Origin: Planctomycetota bacterium
GTDB lineage: Bacteria > Planctomycetota > Brocadiia > Brocadiales > Brocadiaceae
DNA: 64,000 bases
Assembly (NCBI GenBank): GCA_016188675.1
Contig: JACPHJ010000093.1
Span: 62,001 to 126,000 of the forward strand
Direction: 5' to 3'
The position numbers and the translations under genes are program-made. The notes below the pieces were generated by a model. The model ran no database searches. It was not told the origin of the DNA and saw nothing but the letters and a program-made list of their open reading frames with translations. Of this stretch, positions 55,866-63,857 are shown one piece after another. Position 1 is the first letter of the stretch, and each line of letters starts with the position of its first letter.

Positions 55866-55905
55866 AAAGGACTGGAGAAAAAAATGCGCCCCAGCCCTTT
55901 ATTTG
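55866..55905. terminator. Terminator-like hairpin between convergent genes
   Basis: AAAGGACTGG and CCAGCCCTTT can pair, followed by ATTTG. It lies between two convergent genes. Weak T-run, so confidence is low. Confidence 0.45.
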
Positions 55906-55929
55906 ATTGAATTTAAACAGGAGTTACTG

Positions 55930-56166
55930 TTATGAAACTGTATTATCGGTATCTTGATGAGAATTCTTTGAGTTCCTTCTGTTTCTCAAACGGCGAATAG
56001 CTTCAAGAGTTGCACCTCCTGCCAGAATCAGGATGTAACTTAATGGTTCCGGAACTGTTGGAGGCGCACCCCTTCTTCCTCCCCCTGTACCTGCATTTGC
56101 AATCCCCAGAATTGTACCTATTGACACAAAGACAACAACCATTACGGTAACAATTTTTTTTATCAT
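55930..56166 (-). CDS. PEP-CTERM mini-protein
   Basis: 78 residues from the ATG at 56166 (GGAGAGG ahead). A signal segment (VTVMVVVFVSIGTILGIANA) is followed by a short glycine-rich mature part (GTGGGRRGAPPT) and the exosortase signal VPEPLS, YILILAGGATLEAIRRL, and an Arg-rich tail. It is built like the one at 24440 and is a likely second substrate of the exosortase. It lies just after the gene of a paralogous secreted pair. Confidence 0.85.
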   Translation of the reverse strand: MIKKIVTVMVVVFVSIGTILGIANAGTGGGRRGAPPTVPEPLSYILILAGGATLEAIRRLRNRRNSKNSHQDTDNTVS

Positions 56167-56215
56167 TTTAAGCCTCTCCTTCATACGGGTTATTTAAAAT
56201 ATTAAATTAAGCAAA

Positions 56216-56818
56216 TTATTGATTTACTACTTTAAATTTGCAATCGTCGGATTTCTGGTATGTTTCGGTACTTCCATCCCAGATACCTACTTTTACTTTC
56301 AGTTCATGGTATTTGCTAGGGCCGGTAAAATCACCTGCATCAGCCTTGTACCATGCAAAATACCAATAGTACGGACTTAATTCTGTTCCATCCGGCTCTT
56401 CCGGATCATCAAAAATCGTTTGTGATTTTTCGTTATTATCTACAAGCCAATGCACCTTTACTAAGCTTGTCCCTCCTGTTACTGTGAAAGCGCCGATAAG
56501 ATATGCATTGTTTTTATCCAACCATGCAAAGTATGTAATATCCTCTGACGAATACTCCGCAGGCACTTTTTCGCTTGTAAAAGCACTGTACATCTGAACC
56601 TTAGGATTTGGAGAAAAATTAAGCGCTTCGGATCTTAACTCCTTACGTAATTGAGCTTTTTCTTTAGCAGACATCTTAATCCGAGCTAATCCACATGTTC
56701 CATCATCGTAAACAACCTCCACTTTATTACCTGCGAAAGATGTTTGTGCCAAAATTAGAATTGCTATTGCTGATAACAGCAATCCACCATACAACTTTGC
56801 TCTAAGCCATTTCATCAT
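56216..56818 (-). CDS. Secreted protein, paralogue 1 (unknown family)
   Basis: About 200 residues from the ATG at 56818 (or 56815), behind GGAGGGG. A signal peptide (GGLLLSAIAILILAQTSFAG) is followed by VEVVYDDGTCGLARIKMS, and the second half has LSPYYWYFAWYKADAG and CKFKVVNQ at the end. It shares VVYDDGxxGLxR and YWYFAWY with the next gene. I do not recognise the fold; the strands look beta-rich. Probably surface or extracellular. Confidence 0.7.
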   Translation of the reverse strand: MMKWLRAKLYGGLLLSAIAILILAQTSFAGNKVEVVYDDGTCGLARIKMSAKEKAQLRKELRSEALNFSPNPKVQMYSAFTSEKVPAEYSSEDITYFAWLDKNNAYLIGAFTVTGGTSLVKVHWLVDNNEKSQTIFDDPEEPDGTELSPYYWYFAWYKADAGDFTGPSKYHELKVKVGIWDGSTETYQKSDDCKFKVVNQ

Positions 56819-56862
56819 TTTCCCCTCCTTCAAAAAGTTTTTACTAATATAAATACCATTCA

Positions 56863-57627
56863 CTAATCATTAACTCTAAATTCACAATACCCATAATCAT
56901 AATAGTTCTGTGTTTCACAAATCCAATCCTCCTCGTTATCAAAATAACAATACTCACCGCTGTTGTTTTGATCCGTTACTTTTGTCCAAGCATGACAGTA
57001 ACCACTGGAGTAACTATTTTCGGGATGATACCAGGCAAAATACCAATAATTCGGATCCAGCATTTCTCCATTAAAATCCCAGGCCGCATAATCCCACAGT
57101 TCGTTACCCTCTTCATCATATCTGCCAACCCACCATTCTATATTGACGGTGGTCTCCACATCTGAATGAAAGGATGCGTAAACATAAACACGGTTACCGG
57201 GTAAGGTCGGCCAGTATGTGTCGCCACCGCGCGATTGTGACCCAGTATAACTTGTATAACTCGCATAAACAGAAATGGTATTGTTGGTTTCCCAATCACT
57301 AGAATAATCGGTATCGACATAATTGGGTGAAATTCCCTGTTTTCCAGAAGGACCACTTCCGGGTTTTACGAAAGAGGGTATTCCTGGTTTTTGGGGACGT
57401 GCAACATTCTGTTTATTATTGCCTGAAGAAGATTTCCCGGCTGCCTTTCGTTTAGTAAGGTTATTTTTTCCCACGGGGACACGAATGAGCCCGAACTTCC
57501 CGTCATCATAAACAACTTCACCCTGGTGTTTTCTAATATCTTTGGCATCTGTGGCAAAAGAAATTTGCCATGAAATTAGAAATGCCAACAAACTCCACAT
57601 ACAAGCCTTTCGGACAATAGCACTCAT
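56863..57627 (-). CDS. Secreted protein, paralogue 2 (unknown family)
   Basis: About 254 residues from the ATG at 57627 (GAGGAAAAAG ahead). A signal peptide (ACMWSLLAFLISWQISFA) leads to GEVVYDDGKFGLIRVPVGK, a proline/glycine-rich basic linker and a beta-rich C-terminal half with LDPNYWYFAWYHPENS and YCEFRVND. It is homologous to the gene downstream but longer. Two tandem copies of the 55-bp element lie upstream. Four cysteines in the second half could form disulfides. The role is unknown. Confidence 0.72.
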   Translation of the reverse strand: MSAIVRKACMWSLLAFLISWQISFATDAKDIRKHQGEVVYDDGKFGLIRVPVGKNNLTKRKAAGKSSSGNNKQNVARPQKPGIPSFVKPGSGPSGKQGISPNYVDTDYSSDWETNNTISVYASYTSYTGSQSRGGDTYWPTLPGNRVYVYASFHSDVETTVNIEWWVGRYDEEGNELWDYAAWDFNGEMLDPNYWYFAWYHPENSYSSGYCHAWTKVTDQNNSGEYCYFDNEEDWICETQNYYDYGYCEFRVND

Positions 57628-57733
57628 TTCTTCTTTTTCCTCCTTTCTTTGACTTGAATATTTCACAAAACTTGAAAAACGTTAGCAAAAATATTGTAAT
57701 TTTTTCGGAATTTTACCCTTTCCTTATATTTCC

Positions 57734-57788
57734 GTAAATACTGTAAATCGAGTAAACTCACAAGAATTAACCTATAAGTGTATATCCT
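57734..57788 (-). promoter_or_regulatory. 55-bp conserved element, copy d
   Basis: On the minus strand: AGGATATACACTTATAGG, TTAATTCTTG, GTTTACTCGATTTAC, AGTATTTAC. 106 bases ahead of the secreted pair. Confidence 0.6.
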
Positions 57789-57937
57789 CAATCCTGCGAT
57801 AATGCGAGAATGAGATTGGGAAGGGAGATTCTTGAAAACTGTTATGCAAAATATTTTTCAGCCATACCTCTTATACGAATCAAAAAGATACTACGCCCTC
57901 CTAATTTTTAGCGAATTGTATACTTTATTCATTTTTT

Positions 57938-57992
57938 GTAAATACTGTAAAAAGAGTACTCTCTAATGAATTAATCCAAAAGTATATATCCT
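57938..57992 (-). promoter_or_regulatory. 55-bp conserved element, copy e
   Basis: On the minus strand: AGGATATATACTTTTGG, ATTAATTCATTAGAG, TACTCTTTTTACAGTATTTAC split here as CTTTTTACAGTATTTAC. Copies d and e lie 204 bases apart in a larger ~130-bp direct repeat (57734-57862 and 57938-58067). No gene is seen in 57628-58255 otherwise. Confidence 0.6.
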
Positions 57993-58285
57993 TAGTCTTG
58001 CGATAAATGTGAAGGTTAGATTGGGAAGTAAGATTCTGGAAAACCGATATGCAGGGTATTTTGGCTGTTAGATAGATAATAGATTCAGAAGGGGGTTTCT
58101 TCAGCAGTAAAATCCTTTTGAAAAGGAATAGATTGATGCCTTGCCTTTTTTCATTTCCAGAGGAAGAGTGGATATCATTGAGGACTACGAATATTATCAA
58201 AAGGTGAAATAAAAAAAATTGGTTAATGAGTTCCCTCCGAAATCTCATATAATTTATGGGCAGACAGTGTGTAATACAAAGGTAT

Positions 58286-58950
58286 ATGGAGGAGGGAGTT
58301 CTACAGAAGAATTATAAGGAGATAAACCTTGTAAAATTCCAGGAGAAATTTCGAACTGGAGAAGATTGCCGGAAAAGGCTTGTTGCGCTTCGTTGGCCTG
58401 ATGGTTTTGTATGCCCAGTTGTAAAGGGAAAGAGTATTATAACTTGCCAAAACGGCATCTTTACCAGTGTAAGGAATGTGGATATCAGGTAAGTATAACC
58501 TCTGGAACGGTGATGCATGGGACAAGAACCTCTCTTCTGAAATGGTTCTGGGCAATCTTTCTTATGAGTATGGATAAAAGCGGGATTTCTGCTCTTGGTC
58601 TGTCCAAGAAGATCGAAGTAAGTTACTGGGTAGCATGGACGTTGCTTCAAAAGATACGAAAAGGGATGAGAAGCCGGGATGCGAAGTACAAGCTCACTGG
58701 AGTAATAGAAATCGACGATGCCTTTTTTGAAGGAGATGCGCCTTTTTGATGAAGAATATAGCACAAAAAGAGGAAAGAAAACAATCGAAAACCAATAAGA
58801 GGGAGATGAATGGGAAGGATTAATGGTTGTTGTAAGGCTGTTACCGGTACTGACGTTCTTAAGGAAATTTTGTTTAGATAAAGAATACAAGAAACAGTAC
58901 GTAAGGAGTGGAGTGCAAATGATAGTATGGTTGGATCATCTTCGATGTAC
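58286..58950 (+). pseudogene. Decayed IS1595-family transposase
   Basis: The N-terminal zinc-ribbon part reads RLVALRWPDGFVCP in one frame, then shifts to a frame with KRHLYQCKECGYQVSITSGT, TSLLKWFWAIFLMSMDKSG and GVIEIDDAFFEG, the catalytic ExDD-like region of IS1595/ISXO2 elements. A stop follows after EGDAPF, with more fragments beyond. Frameshift and stop mean it is inactive. The element's ends are not clear. Confidence 0.8.
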
Positions 58951-59092
58951 GAATCTGTATGGCTAAATACAATTTTACATTTCATACAGAAACCAATCCC
59001 AAAGTATTAGCAAATTCAAAGAACCTCTTTACTTCTCCCGAACAAAGCCAGTTGCGAAACTCATCCAACAAAGGGAGCCAATTTGAATGAGA

Positions 59093-59128
59093 AAGCCCTT
59101 CGGTGATTATGCTGAAGGGCTTTTTTTA
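59093..59128. terminator. Intrinsic terminator
   Basis: AAGCCCTTC and GAAGGGCTT pair around a GGTGATTATGCT loop, followed by TTTTTTATT. It stands between the transposase relic and the HPF gene and reads best on the plus strand. Confidence 0.75.
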
Positions 59129-59133
59129 TTGTA

Positions 59134-59185
59134 CCTAAATTCTGCAAATGATTTTCGCGTTGCAAAATCATTTACAGTATCCAGG
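59134..59185. repeat. Palindrome like the 45661 repeat
   Basis: Starts CCTAAATTCTGCAAATGA and ends ATCATTTACAGTATCCAGG, an imperfect copy of the 25-bp-arm palindrome at 45661-45713. Both are preceded by GTA. Confidence 0.7.
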
Positions 59186-59194
59186 TACACTGCT

Positions 59195-59713
59195 TTATAC
59201 CACAGTCACGGTACTGGCCTGCGGCCCTTTTTCGCCCATTTCTTCGGCAAAACGCACCTCCATGCCGGTCTCCAGTTGTTTGAATTTACGGTTCAACACA
59301 CTGTGCTCGTGGAAATAGATTTCCCGTCCGTCCGGAGTGGTGAGGAAGCCATATCCCTTATCGGGAAACAGCGAGCTTATGCGTGCATGGGGTGTTTCCT
59401 CATGGTGTTTTACAGCGCCGCGCTGCCTCCTGGCGAAGTCCTCCAGCTTGCGGCGCGCATCATGAAAGGCGTCTCTTATTGACACATAAAGGTCTGTATT
59501 CGGATCGAGTTTTATTACCAGTTCCGTGCCAGGGACGGTTATATCGATATGTACATTGTACAACGACCTTTTGGGAATAGCCTCTACTGTAACCCTGCAA
59601 CTCGTGATTCTATCGTAATATTTATCTAACTTCTCGGCATGATCGCGGATATCCGCCTTGATCGGTTCAGTAAGTTCCAGATTGCGGGACGTAATTTGTA
59701 GTGGCAGTATCAT
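59195..59713 (-). CDS. HPF/RaiA ribosome-hibernation factor fused to a cold-shock domain
   Basis: 172 residues, GGAGG ahead of the ATG. Residues ~1-100 are HPF-like (MILPLQITSRNLELTEPIKA, YNVHIDITVPG, DARRKLEDFARR). Residues ~108-172 form a cold-shock domain (ARISSLFPDKGYGFLTTPDG, EIYFHEHSVL, VRFAEEMGEKGPQAS) with KGYGF and FHEHS as RNA-binding motifs. It probably binds idle ribosomes in slow growth. The fusion is unusual compared with the short E. coli form. The gap 59714-59931 holds nothing I can name. Confidence 0.9.
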   Translation of the reverse strand: MILPLQITSRNLELTEPIKADIRDHAEKLDKYYDRITSCRVTVEAIPKRSLYNVHIDITVPGTELVIKLDPNTDLYVSIRDAFHDARRKLEDFARRQRGAVKHHEETPHARISSLFPDKGYGFLTTPDGREIYFHEHSVLNRKFKQLETGMEVRFAEEMGEKGPQASTVTVV

Positions 59714-59931
59714 CGTATTTCCTCCATAAATCAGTTGTCATATCAATGAAATTAATGGCGATATTGTAGCAATCAATCAAGGGCGTGTCAATGTATAGCA
59801 GGTATTTTATACCATTTTTCCACAAGGAGAATAAGCGACACTACACGTCTTCGCGTGTTGTTAAAAATGGAAGGTGGATAAAAATGGCTATTGTAACTTT
59901 TTATTAAATCAATATCACACAGAAGCAAGGA

Positions 59932-60417
59932 TCACCAGTTGCATTTACTAAGATATATTTTGCGCAATATCTTATGACACAATTTAGAGTATTTATGAGA
60001 GCTTAAATTATCTAAATCATGAAGCATCTTTTTTTGCCTATTTTCATTAGAAAGATCCTTCTTCGTAAACCATCCTCTAGCATCAGAAAGAGATGCACTA
60101 ACAGAAGGATTTTTTAACCAGTCTATGTAAAAGATATTATTCTGTGGTATTTCCAAAAGCTCAAAATTCCGATCAAAAAATAATTTTAATTTCTTGCATG
60201 CATCAAACAACTCATCAATAATAAAAGATTCTCCATTTTTGAAAATTGAATTTATATGATTTTTAATTTTGGTGAGTTCTTTATCAACATACCTTTTCTT
60301 GGACAAATTAGTAAAATATCTTTCGATAAACGCACCAATAATTCCACCAATGATAGCATCTAACAAGTGCTCAGTGAAAAATTTTGCAATGGAAACAATT
60401 GGATTCCAACATCCCAT
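59932..60417 (-). CDS. Small membrane-linked hypothetical protein
   Basis: 161 residues with GAGGG ahead of the ATG. A membrane-like N-terminus (LLDAIIGGIIGAFIERYF, near residue 17) is glycine-zipper-like. A ~120-residue charged helical part follows. Unknown family. It resembles the next gene in having a GIIGAFI/GAIIGGFI segment at the N-terminus, so the two may work together. Confidence 0.5.
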   Translation of the reverse strand: MGCWNPIVSIAKFFTEHLLDAIIGGIIGAFIERYFTNLSKKRYVDKELTKIKNHINSIFKNGESFIIDELFDACKKLKLFFDRNFELLEIPQNNIFYIDWLKNPSVSASLSDARGWFTKKDLSNENRQKKMLHDLDNLSSHKYSKLCHKILRKIYLSKCNW

Positions 60418-60506
60418 TTTCCCTCTTATACTTTTAAGGTTTATAAGATTGTAATGTGACCTCTATGTATTTACTATTCATTCTTTTCTAATGGTTAATT
60501 ATAATC

Positions 60507-60965
60507 TCATTCGACTTTAGCAATCTCCAACATTTTTTGGATATTTTTCAACGCTAAATCCCTTCTTTCGTCTTCTACCTTACGATCTTTCTCATACAGC
60601 TTCCAATTAGGGACATTATAATACAAGAATCGCTTGCTTTCTGATGTATTATCAGGCCAACACAGTTTTTTCCAAAGCCGGTCCAGTTTATCTGCCTCAG
60701 GTTGACTCAACGATTGCCTGAATTTTAAAACGGCAATTGACATCTTATCAAAATGTTCCGTTAAAACTCTATATGCTCCAATATATTCCCCAGAATAAGC
60801 GGAATCGAGTAAACGTATTACATCAACAAACACGTCTGTGAATTCTGTTTTAGCACGATATTTTTCCTGTTTTTCAAGTGCCCTAATAGCCGAAAACCAA
60901 GAAATAAAACCTCCAATAATAGCCCCTGCTATGGAACCAATAATTCCGGCTAATCCAGAATCCAT
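60507..60965 (-). CDS. Small membrane-linked hypothetical protein
   Basis: 152 residues with AGAGAGG ahead of the ATG. The N-terminus GLAGIIGSIAGAIIGGFISW is a glycine-zipper membrane segment, then a long helical cytoplasmic part follows. No domain recognised. Organisation (short zipper segment plus helical tail) is like the neighbouring gene's and like some phage or defence accessory proteins; no function is claimed. Confidence 0.5.
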   Translation of the reverse strand: MDSGLAGIIGSIAGAIIGGFISWFSAIRALEKQEKYRAKTEFTDVFVDVIRLLDSAYSGEYIGAYRVLTEHFDKMSIAVLKFRQSLSQPEADKLDRLWKKLCWPDNTSESKRFLYYNVPNWKLYEKDRKVEDERRDLALKNIQKMLEIAKVE

Positions 60966-61032
60966 TTTTTCCTCTCTAACTTAATTAACATTTCTGACGC
61001 TTCATTTTGGTTAGATTTATTGATTTTAAGAA

Positions 61033-61106
61033 TGGAGCGGGTGAGGGGAATCGAACCCCCATACCCAGCTTGGGAAGCTGGTATTCTACCACTGAATTAC
61101 ACCCGC
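61033..61106 (-). tRNA. tRNA-Gly, anticodon CCC
   Basis: On the minus strand GCGGGTG pairs with CACCCGC. The anticodon arm is CCAGC-TTCCCAA-GCTGG, so the anticodon is CCC. The T arm is GGGGTTCGATTCCCC-like and the CCA end is encoded. Confidence 0.95.
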
Positions 61107-61107
61107 T

Positions 61108-62133
61108 TTATATTTTTACGGTATGCAACTTCGACTTTTCTTTCAGTGCAGTCGAATGATTATTAACAACGGATTTCGCCGCTTTACAGAGAGCGCCTTG
61201 ATACGTGCCTCTGCGTTCCAACTCTCGCGTTATCCCTGCCGTAATCTCTGCCTTGCTGGCCTTCCATATCGGCGAGATAAGGAAATTGCCATGCGTGTCG
61301 CCAACGAGTCTTTGTATAGTGACATCCGACGGAATACGCTCTAAAAAATCAGCGGCAAGCTGGATGTAGGCGTTCATATCCAGTGTCTGTATCTTGCCCC
61401 TAAAATACTCTTCAGCCAGTGCCGTATTTTTTGCCACATACAGGTGGTGAAGCTTGACACCCTGTATGCCCAATCCTGCCACGGCATCTGCCGTTTTCAT
61501 CATATCTTCCCTCGTCTCGCCAGGTAATCCTAAGATAACATGAACACATATTCGGATGCAAGTTTTTTTTGTACGGGTTATAGCATCCAAAAATGCCTTG
61601 TAATCGTGTCCTCTGTTAACGTGCCTGAGGGTCTCATCATGTATGGATTGAAGCCCATACTCGATCCAGACGTGATATTTTTTTGTATAGCTATCGATGA
61701 GGCTTAAAATATCGTCCGTTACACAGTCGGGTCGCGTGCCGATAGAGATGCCTACAACGTCTTTATCCGCCAATGCCTCTTCATAACACGACCTTAACGT
61801 GTCAACGTCTGAATAGGTGTTCGTAAAGGACTGGAAATATGCGATAAATTTTTCCGCGCCGCATCTCTTCTTATGGAATGCCTTGCCCTTTTCAATTTGC
61901 TCTTTTATGGTAATATGTGTTTCCTTAACATTCGGGCTAAAGCTTTCGTTGATACAATAAGTACATCCGCCCACTCCTACGCGTCCATCACGGTTGGGAC
62001 AGGTAAAACCAGCATGAAGCGGAATCTTGTGCACCTTATAGGGGAACTGTTCCTTTAGATATTCACTAAAAGGGAAGAAACGATGTTTTAACAGATATGG
62101 CTTTTGTTGAAGTGATGCTGATATATTAATCAT
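61108..62133 (-). CDS. Radical SAM protein, YhcC/TIGR01212 type
   Basis: 341 residues. CPNRDGRVGVGGCTYC, in which the cluster cysteines are spaced unusually, is the mark of this family. GLQSIHDETLRHVNRGHDY and HVILGLPGETREDM follow. Function in the family is not settled (it is often linked to tRNA or ribosome modification). Right of the tRNA gene by one base, on the same strand. Confidence 0.9.
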   Translation of the reverse strand: MINISASLQQKPYLLKHRFFPFSEYLKEQFPYKVHKIPLHAGFTCPNRDGRVGVGGCTYCINESFSPNVKETHITIKEQIEKGKAFHKKRCGAEKFIAYFQSFTNTYSDVDTLRSCYEEALADKDVVGISIGTRPDCVTDDILSLIDSYTKKYHVWIEYGLQSIHDETLRHVNRGHDYKAFLDAITRTKKTCIRICVHVILGLPGETREDMMKTADAVAGLGIQGVKLHHLYVAKNTALAEEYFRGKIQTLDMNAYIQLAADFLERIPSDVTIQRLVGDTHGNFLISPIWKASKAEITAGITRELERRGTYQGALCKAAKSVVNNHSTALKEKSKLHTVKI

Positions 62134-62285
62134 GAAATTAATTTAACACGAATATAAGGATTTATCAAATACAAAACAAGTCAAAGGTTGAAATAGAACG
62201 TATGATTTTGTTACTATAAGGCCATAATCCGATCTCCTTTCTTACACGTTTTTTTTGTCTAATCTGTGGTTAAAGGGCTTAAAAC

Positions 62286-63182
62286 ATGCTTGATTATATA
62301 AATAAATATCTTGCGCATATCGAACACGACAGAAATTTTTCATCACAAACCTTAAGGGCATATCGAAATGACCTGCATCAGTATCTTTCATTTCTGAATG
62401 CCGAGGGATGCAGTGGTTTTGGGGAAGTCACACGTTTATTACTGAGAAAATTTCTCGCCTTTCAAAAAAAACAGGCGTATTCCAAAACCACCATTGCCAG
62501 GAAATTCGTATCTATCAGGTCTTTTTACAAGTTTCTGTGTCGCGAGGGTGTATTGGAATTCAATCCCGTGGAGAGTATTCGAACGCCTAAACTGAACAGA
62601 AACCTCCCGGAATTTATGAGTATCAATGAGACGGAGACACTCTTAAATGTTCCTGATGTAAACACCTTGTTGGGCATCAGGGACAGCGCCATGATGGAAA
62701 CCCTGTACAGTACTGGCATGCGGGTAAGTGAATTGGCAGGGCTTGACGTCTCTGATGTTGACTTCTCCGGTGGTCTCGTGAAAGTAAAGGGAAAGGGTAA
62801 AAAGGAACGATTGCTGCCCATCGGGAATCATGCATTAAATGCTATACAAACTTACTTGGACAAAAGGAATGCAGACACATCCGTGCGCATCTCAGGCAGG
62901 AATAGCAAGGCGCTTTTTTTTAATAATCGCGGGGGGCGTCTTACAGAACGCAGTGTTGCAAGGATGCTGGAAAAGTACGTAAAAAAGGCCGGGATGAACT
63001 CAAAAATTTCCCCGCATACCTTCCGGCACAGCTTTGCAACGCACCTGTTAGACCGCGGCGCCGATTTGCGCTCCGTCCAGGAACTTCTGGGTCATGCCAA
63101 CCTTTCCACAACCCAAATTTATACCCATATAACAACAGAACGACTGAAAGAGGTATACAACAAGGCGCATCCCAGGGCGTGA
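62286..63182 (+). CDS. Tyrosine recombinase, XerC/XerD type
   Basis: 298 residues, standard Xer length. The N-terminal core-binding domain begins LAHIEHDRNFSSQTLRAYRN. The catalytic residues are seen in TGMRVSELAGLDVSD (Arg), SPHTFRHSFATHLLDRGAD (His-x-x-Arg) and STTQIYTHIT (Tyr). It probably resolves chromosome dimers. It is near a tRNA gene but its length and form look like the host enzyme, not a phage integrase. Confidence 0.93.
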   Translation: MLDYINKYLAHIEHDRNFSSQTLRAYRNDLHQYLSFLNAEGCSGFGEVTRLLLRKFLAFQKKQAYSKTTIARKFVSIRSFYKFLCREGVLEFNPVESIRTPKLNRNLPEFMSINETETLLNVPDVNTLLGIRDSAMMETLYSTGMRVSELAGLDVSDVDFSGGLVKVKGKGKKERLLPIGNHALNAIQTYLDKRNADTSVRISGRNSKALFFNNRGGRLTERSVARMLEKYVKKAGMNSKISPHTFRHSFATHLLDRGADLRSVQELLGHANLSTTQIYTHITTERLKEVYNKAHPRA

Positions 63183-63268
63183 AATTTATTATTGAAGTGG
63201 TTTGCGTGATTACGGATTTCGTCATAAGTTAAATAAGGCGCTTTTATATTATTTTCATTTGGCATATT

Positions 63269-63643
63269 TTACGCGTCTTTTAGCATTTTGATTAATTTCT
63301 CAAGGTTTTCTTCCGATACCTTTTGCCCTCGCAGAGTTCTAAAAAGTATTGGTAGTTTATCCGCTATTTTCGCTTTTGCCATGATATCTTCCGGAATTCT
63401 TCCTGTTTCTGCTGCTGCCAAATCAAAAAACGTATACCAATCATCCGAACCTTTCTTGATTTTGAGATAACCGGCATATTCCTCAAGTTTTTCTTTGCTT
63501 TGGGGTGGTGGTAGTAACCCTCGTTCTAATTTACTTATATTGCCAGCGTCCAATCCATTTTCGATACAAAACTGCCTAAGGGTTTTTCTATTAGCTATCC
63601 TGCGTGCCTTAGAAAATTCACCAAATAATTTTTTCTCTTCCAT
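63269..63643 (-). CDS. XRE-type helix-turn-helix regulator
   Basis: 124 residues with AGGGAGAAAGGA ahead of the ATG. The helix-turn-helix is RKTLRQFCIENGLDAGNISKL-like; here GLDAGNISKLERGLLPPPQ near residues 31-49 contains the recognition helix. The C-terminal half (KIADKLPILFRTLRGQ) is typical of short regulators paired with toxin genes. No toxin gene is next to it; it is divergent from the KAP NTPase. The 63644-63857 gap holds nothing else I can name. Confidence 0.75.
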   Translation of the reverse strand: MEEKKLFGEFSKARRIANRKTLRQFCIENGLDAGNISKLERGLLPPPQSKEKLEEYAGYLKIKKGSDDWYTFFDLAAAETGRIPEDIMAKAKIADKLPILFRTLRGQKVSEENLEKLIKMLKDA

Positions 63644-63857
63644 TTTTTCCTTTCTCCCTCCTTTCGCGTTGTATTAATTATACAATGTTGTAACTAAAAT
63701 ACAACGTATTTTTAAGAATACCGAGAAAATGTTACGCCCGGCGTGTTCTGGCAACTTATTTAAGTCGTTGACTATAATTAAAATCCCTTGACAGTTTAAT
63801 GGTATTGGTCAATAATTTAACCAGTATTTGTATTCCAGTCACACAAAGGAATAAAGA

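Noticed and set aside
57925-58248. A 107-codon open frame on the minus strand
   Set aside because: It covers copy e of the repeated element and AT-rich DNA; no domain is seen and it is most likely chance.
61033-63182. tRNA-Gly plus a tyrosine recombinase as an integration site
   Set aside because: The recombinase has normal Xer length and motifs, points away, and no repeat of the tRNA end was seen, so a mobile island is not supported.
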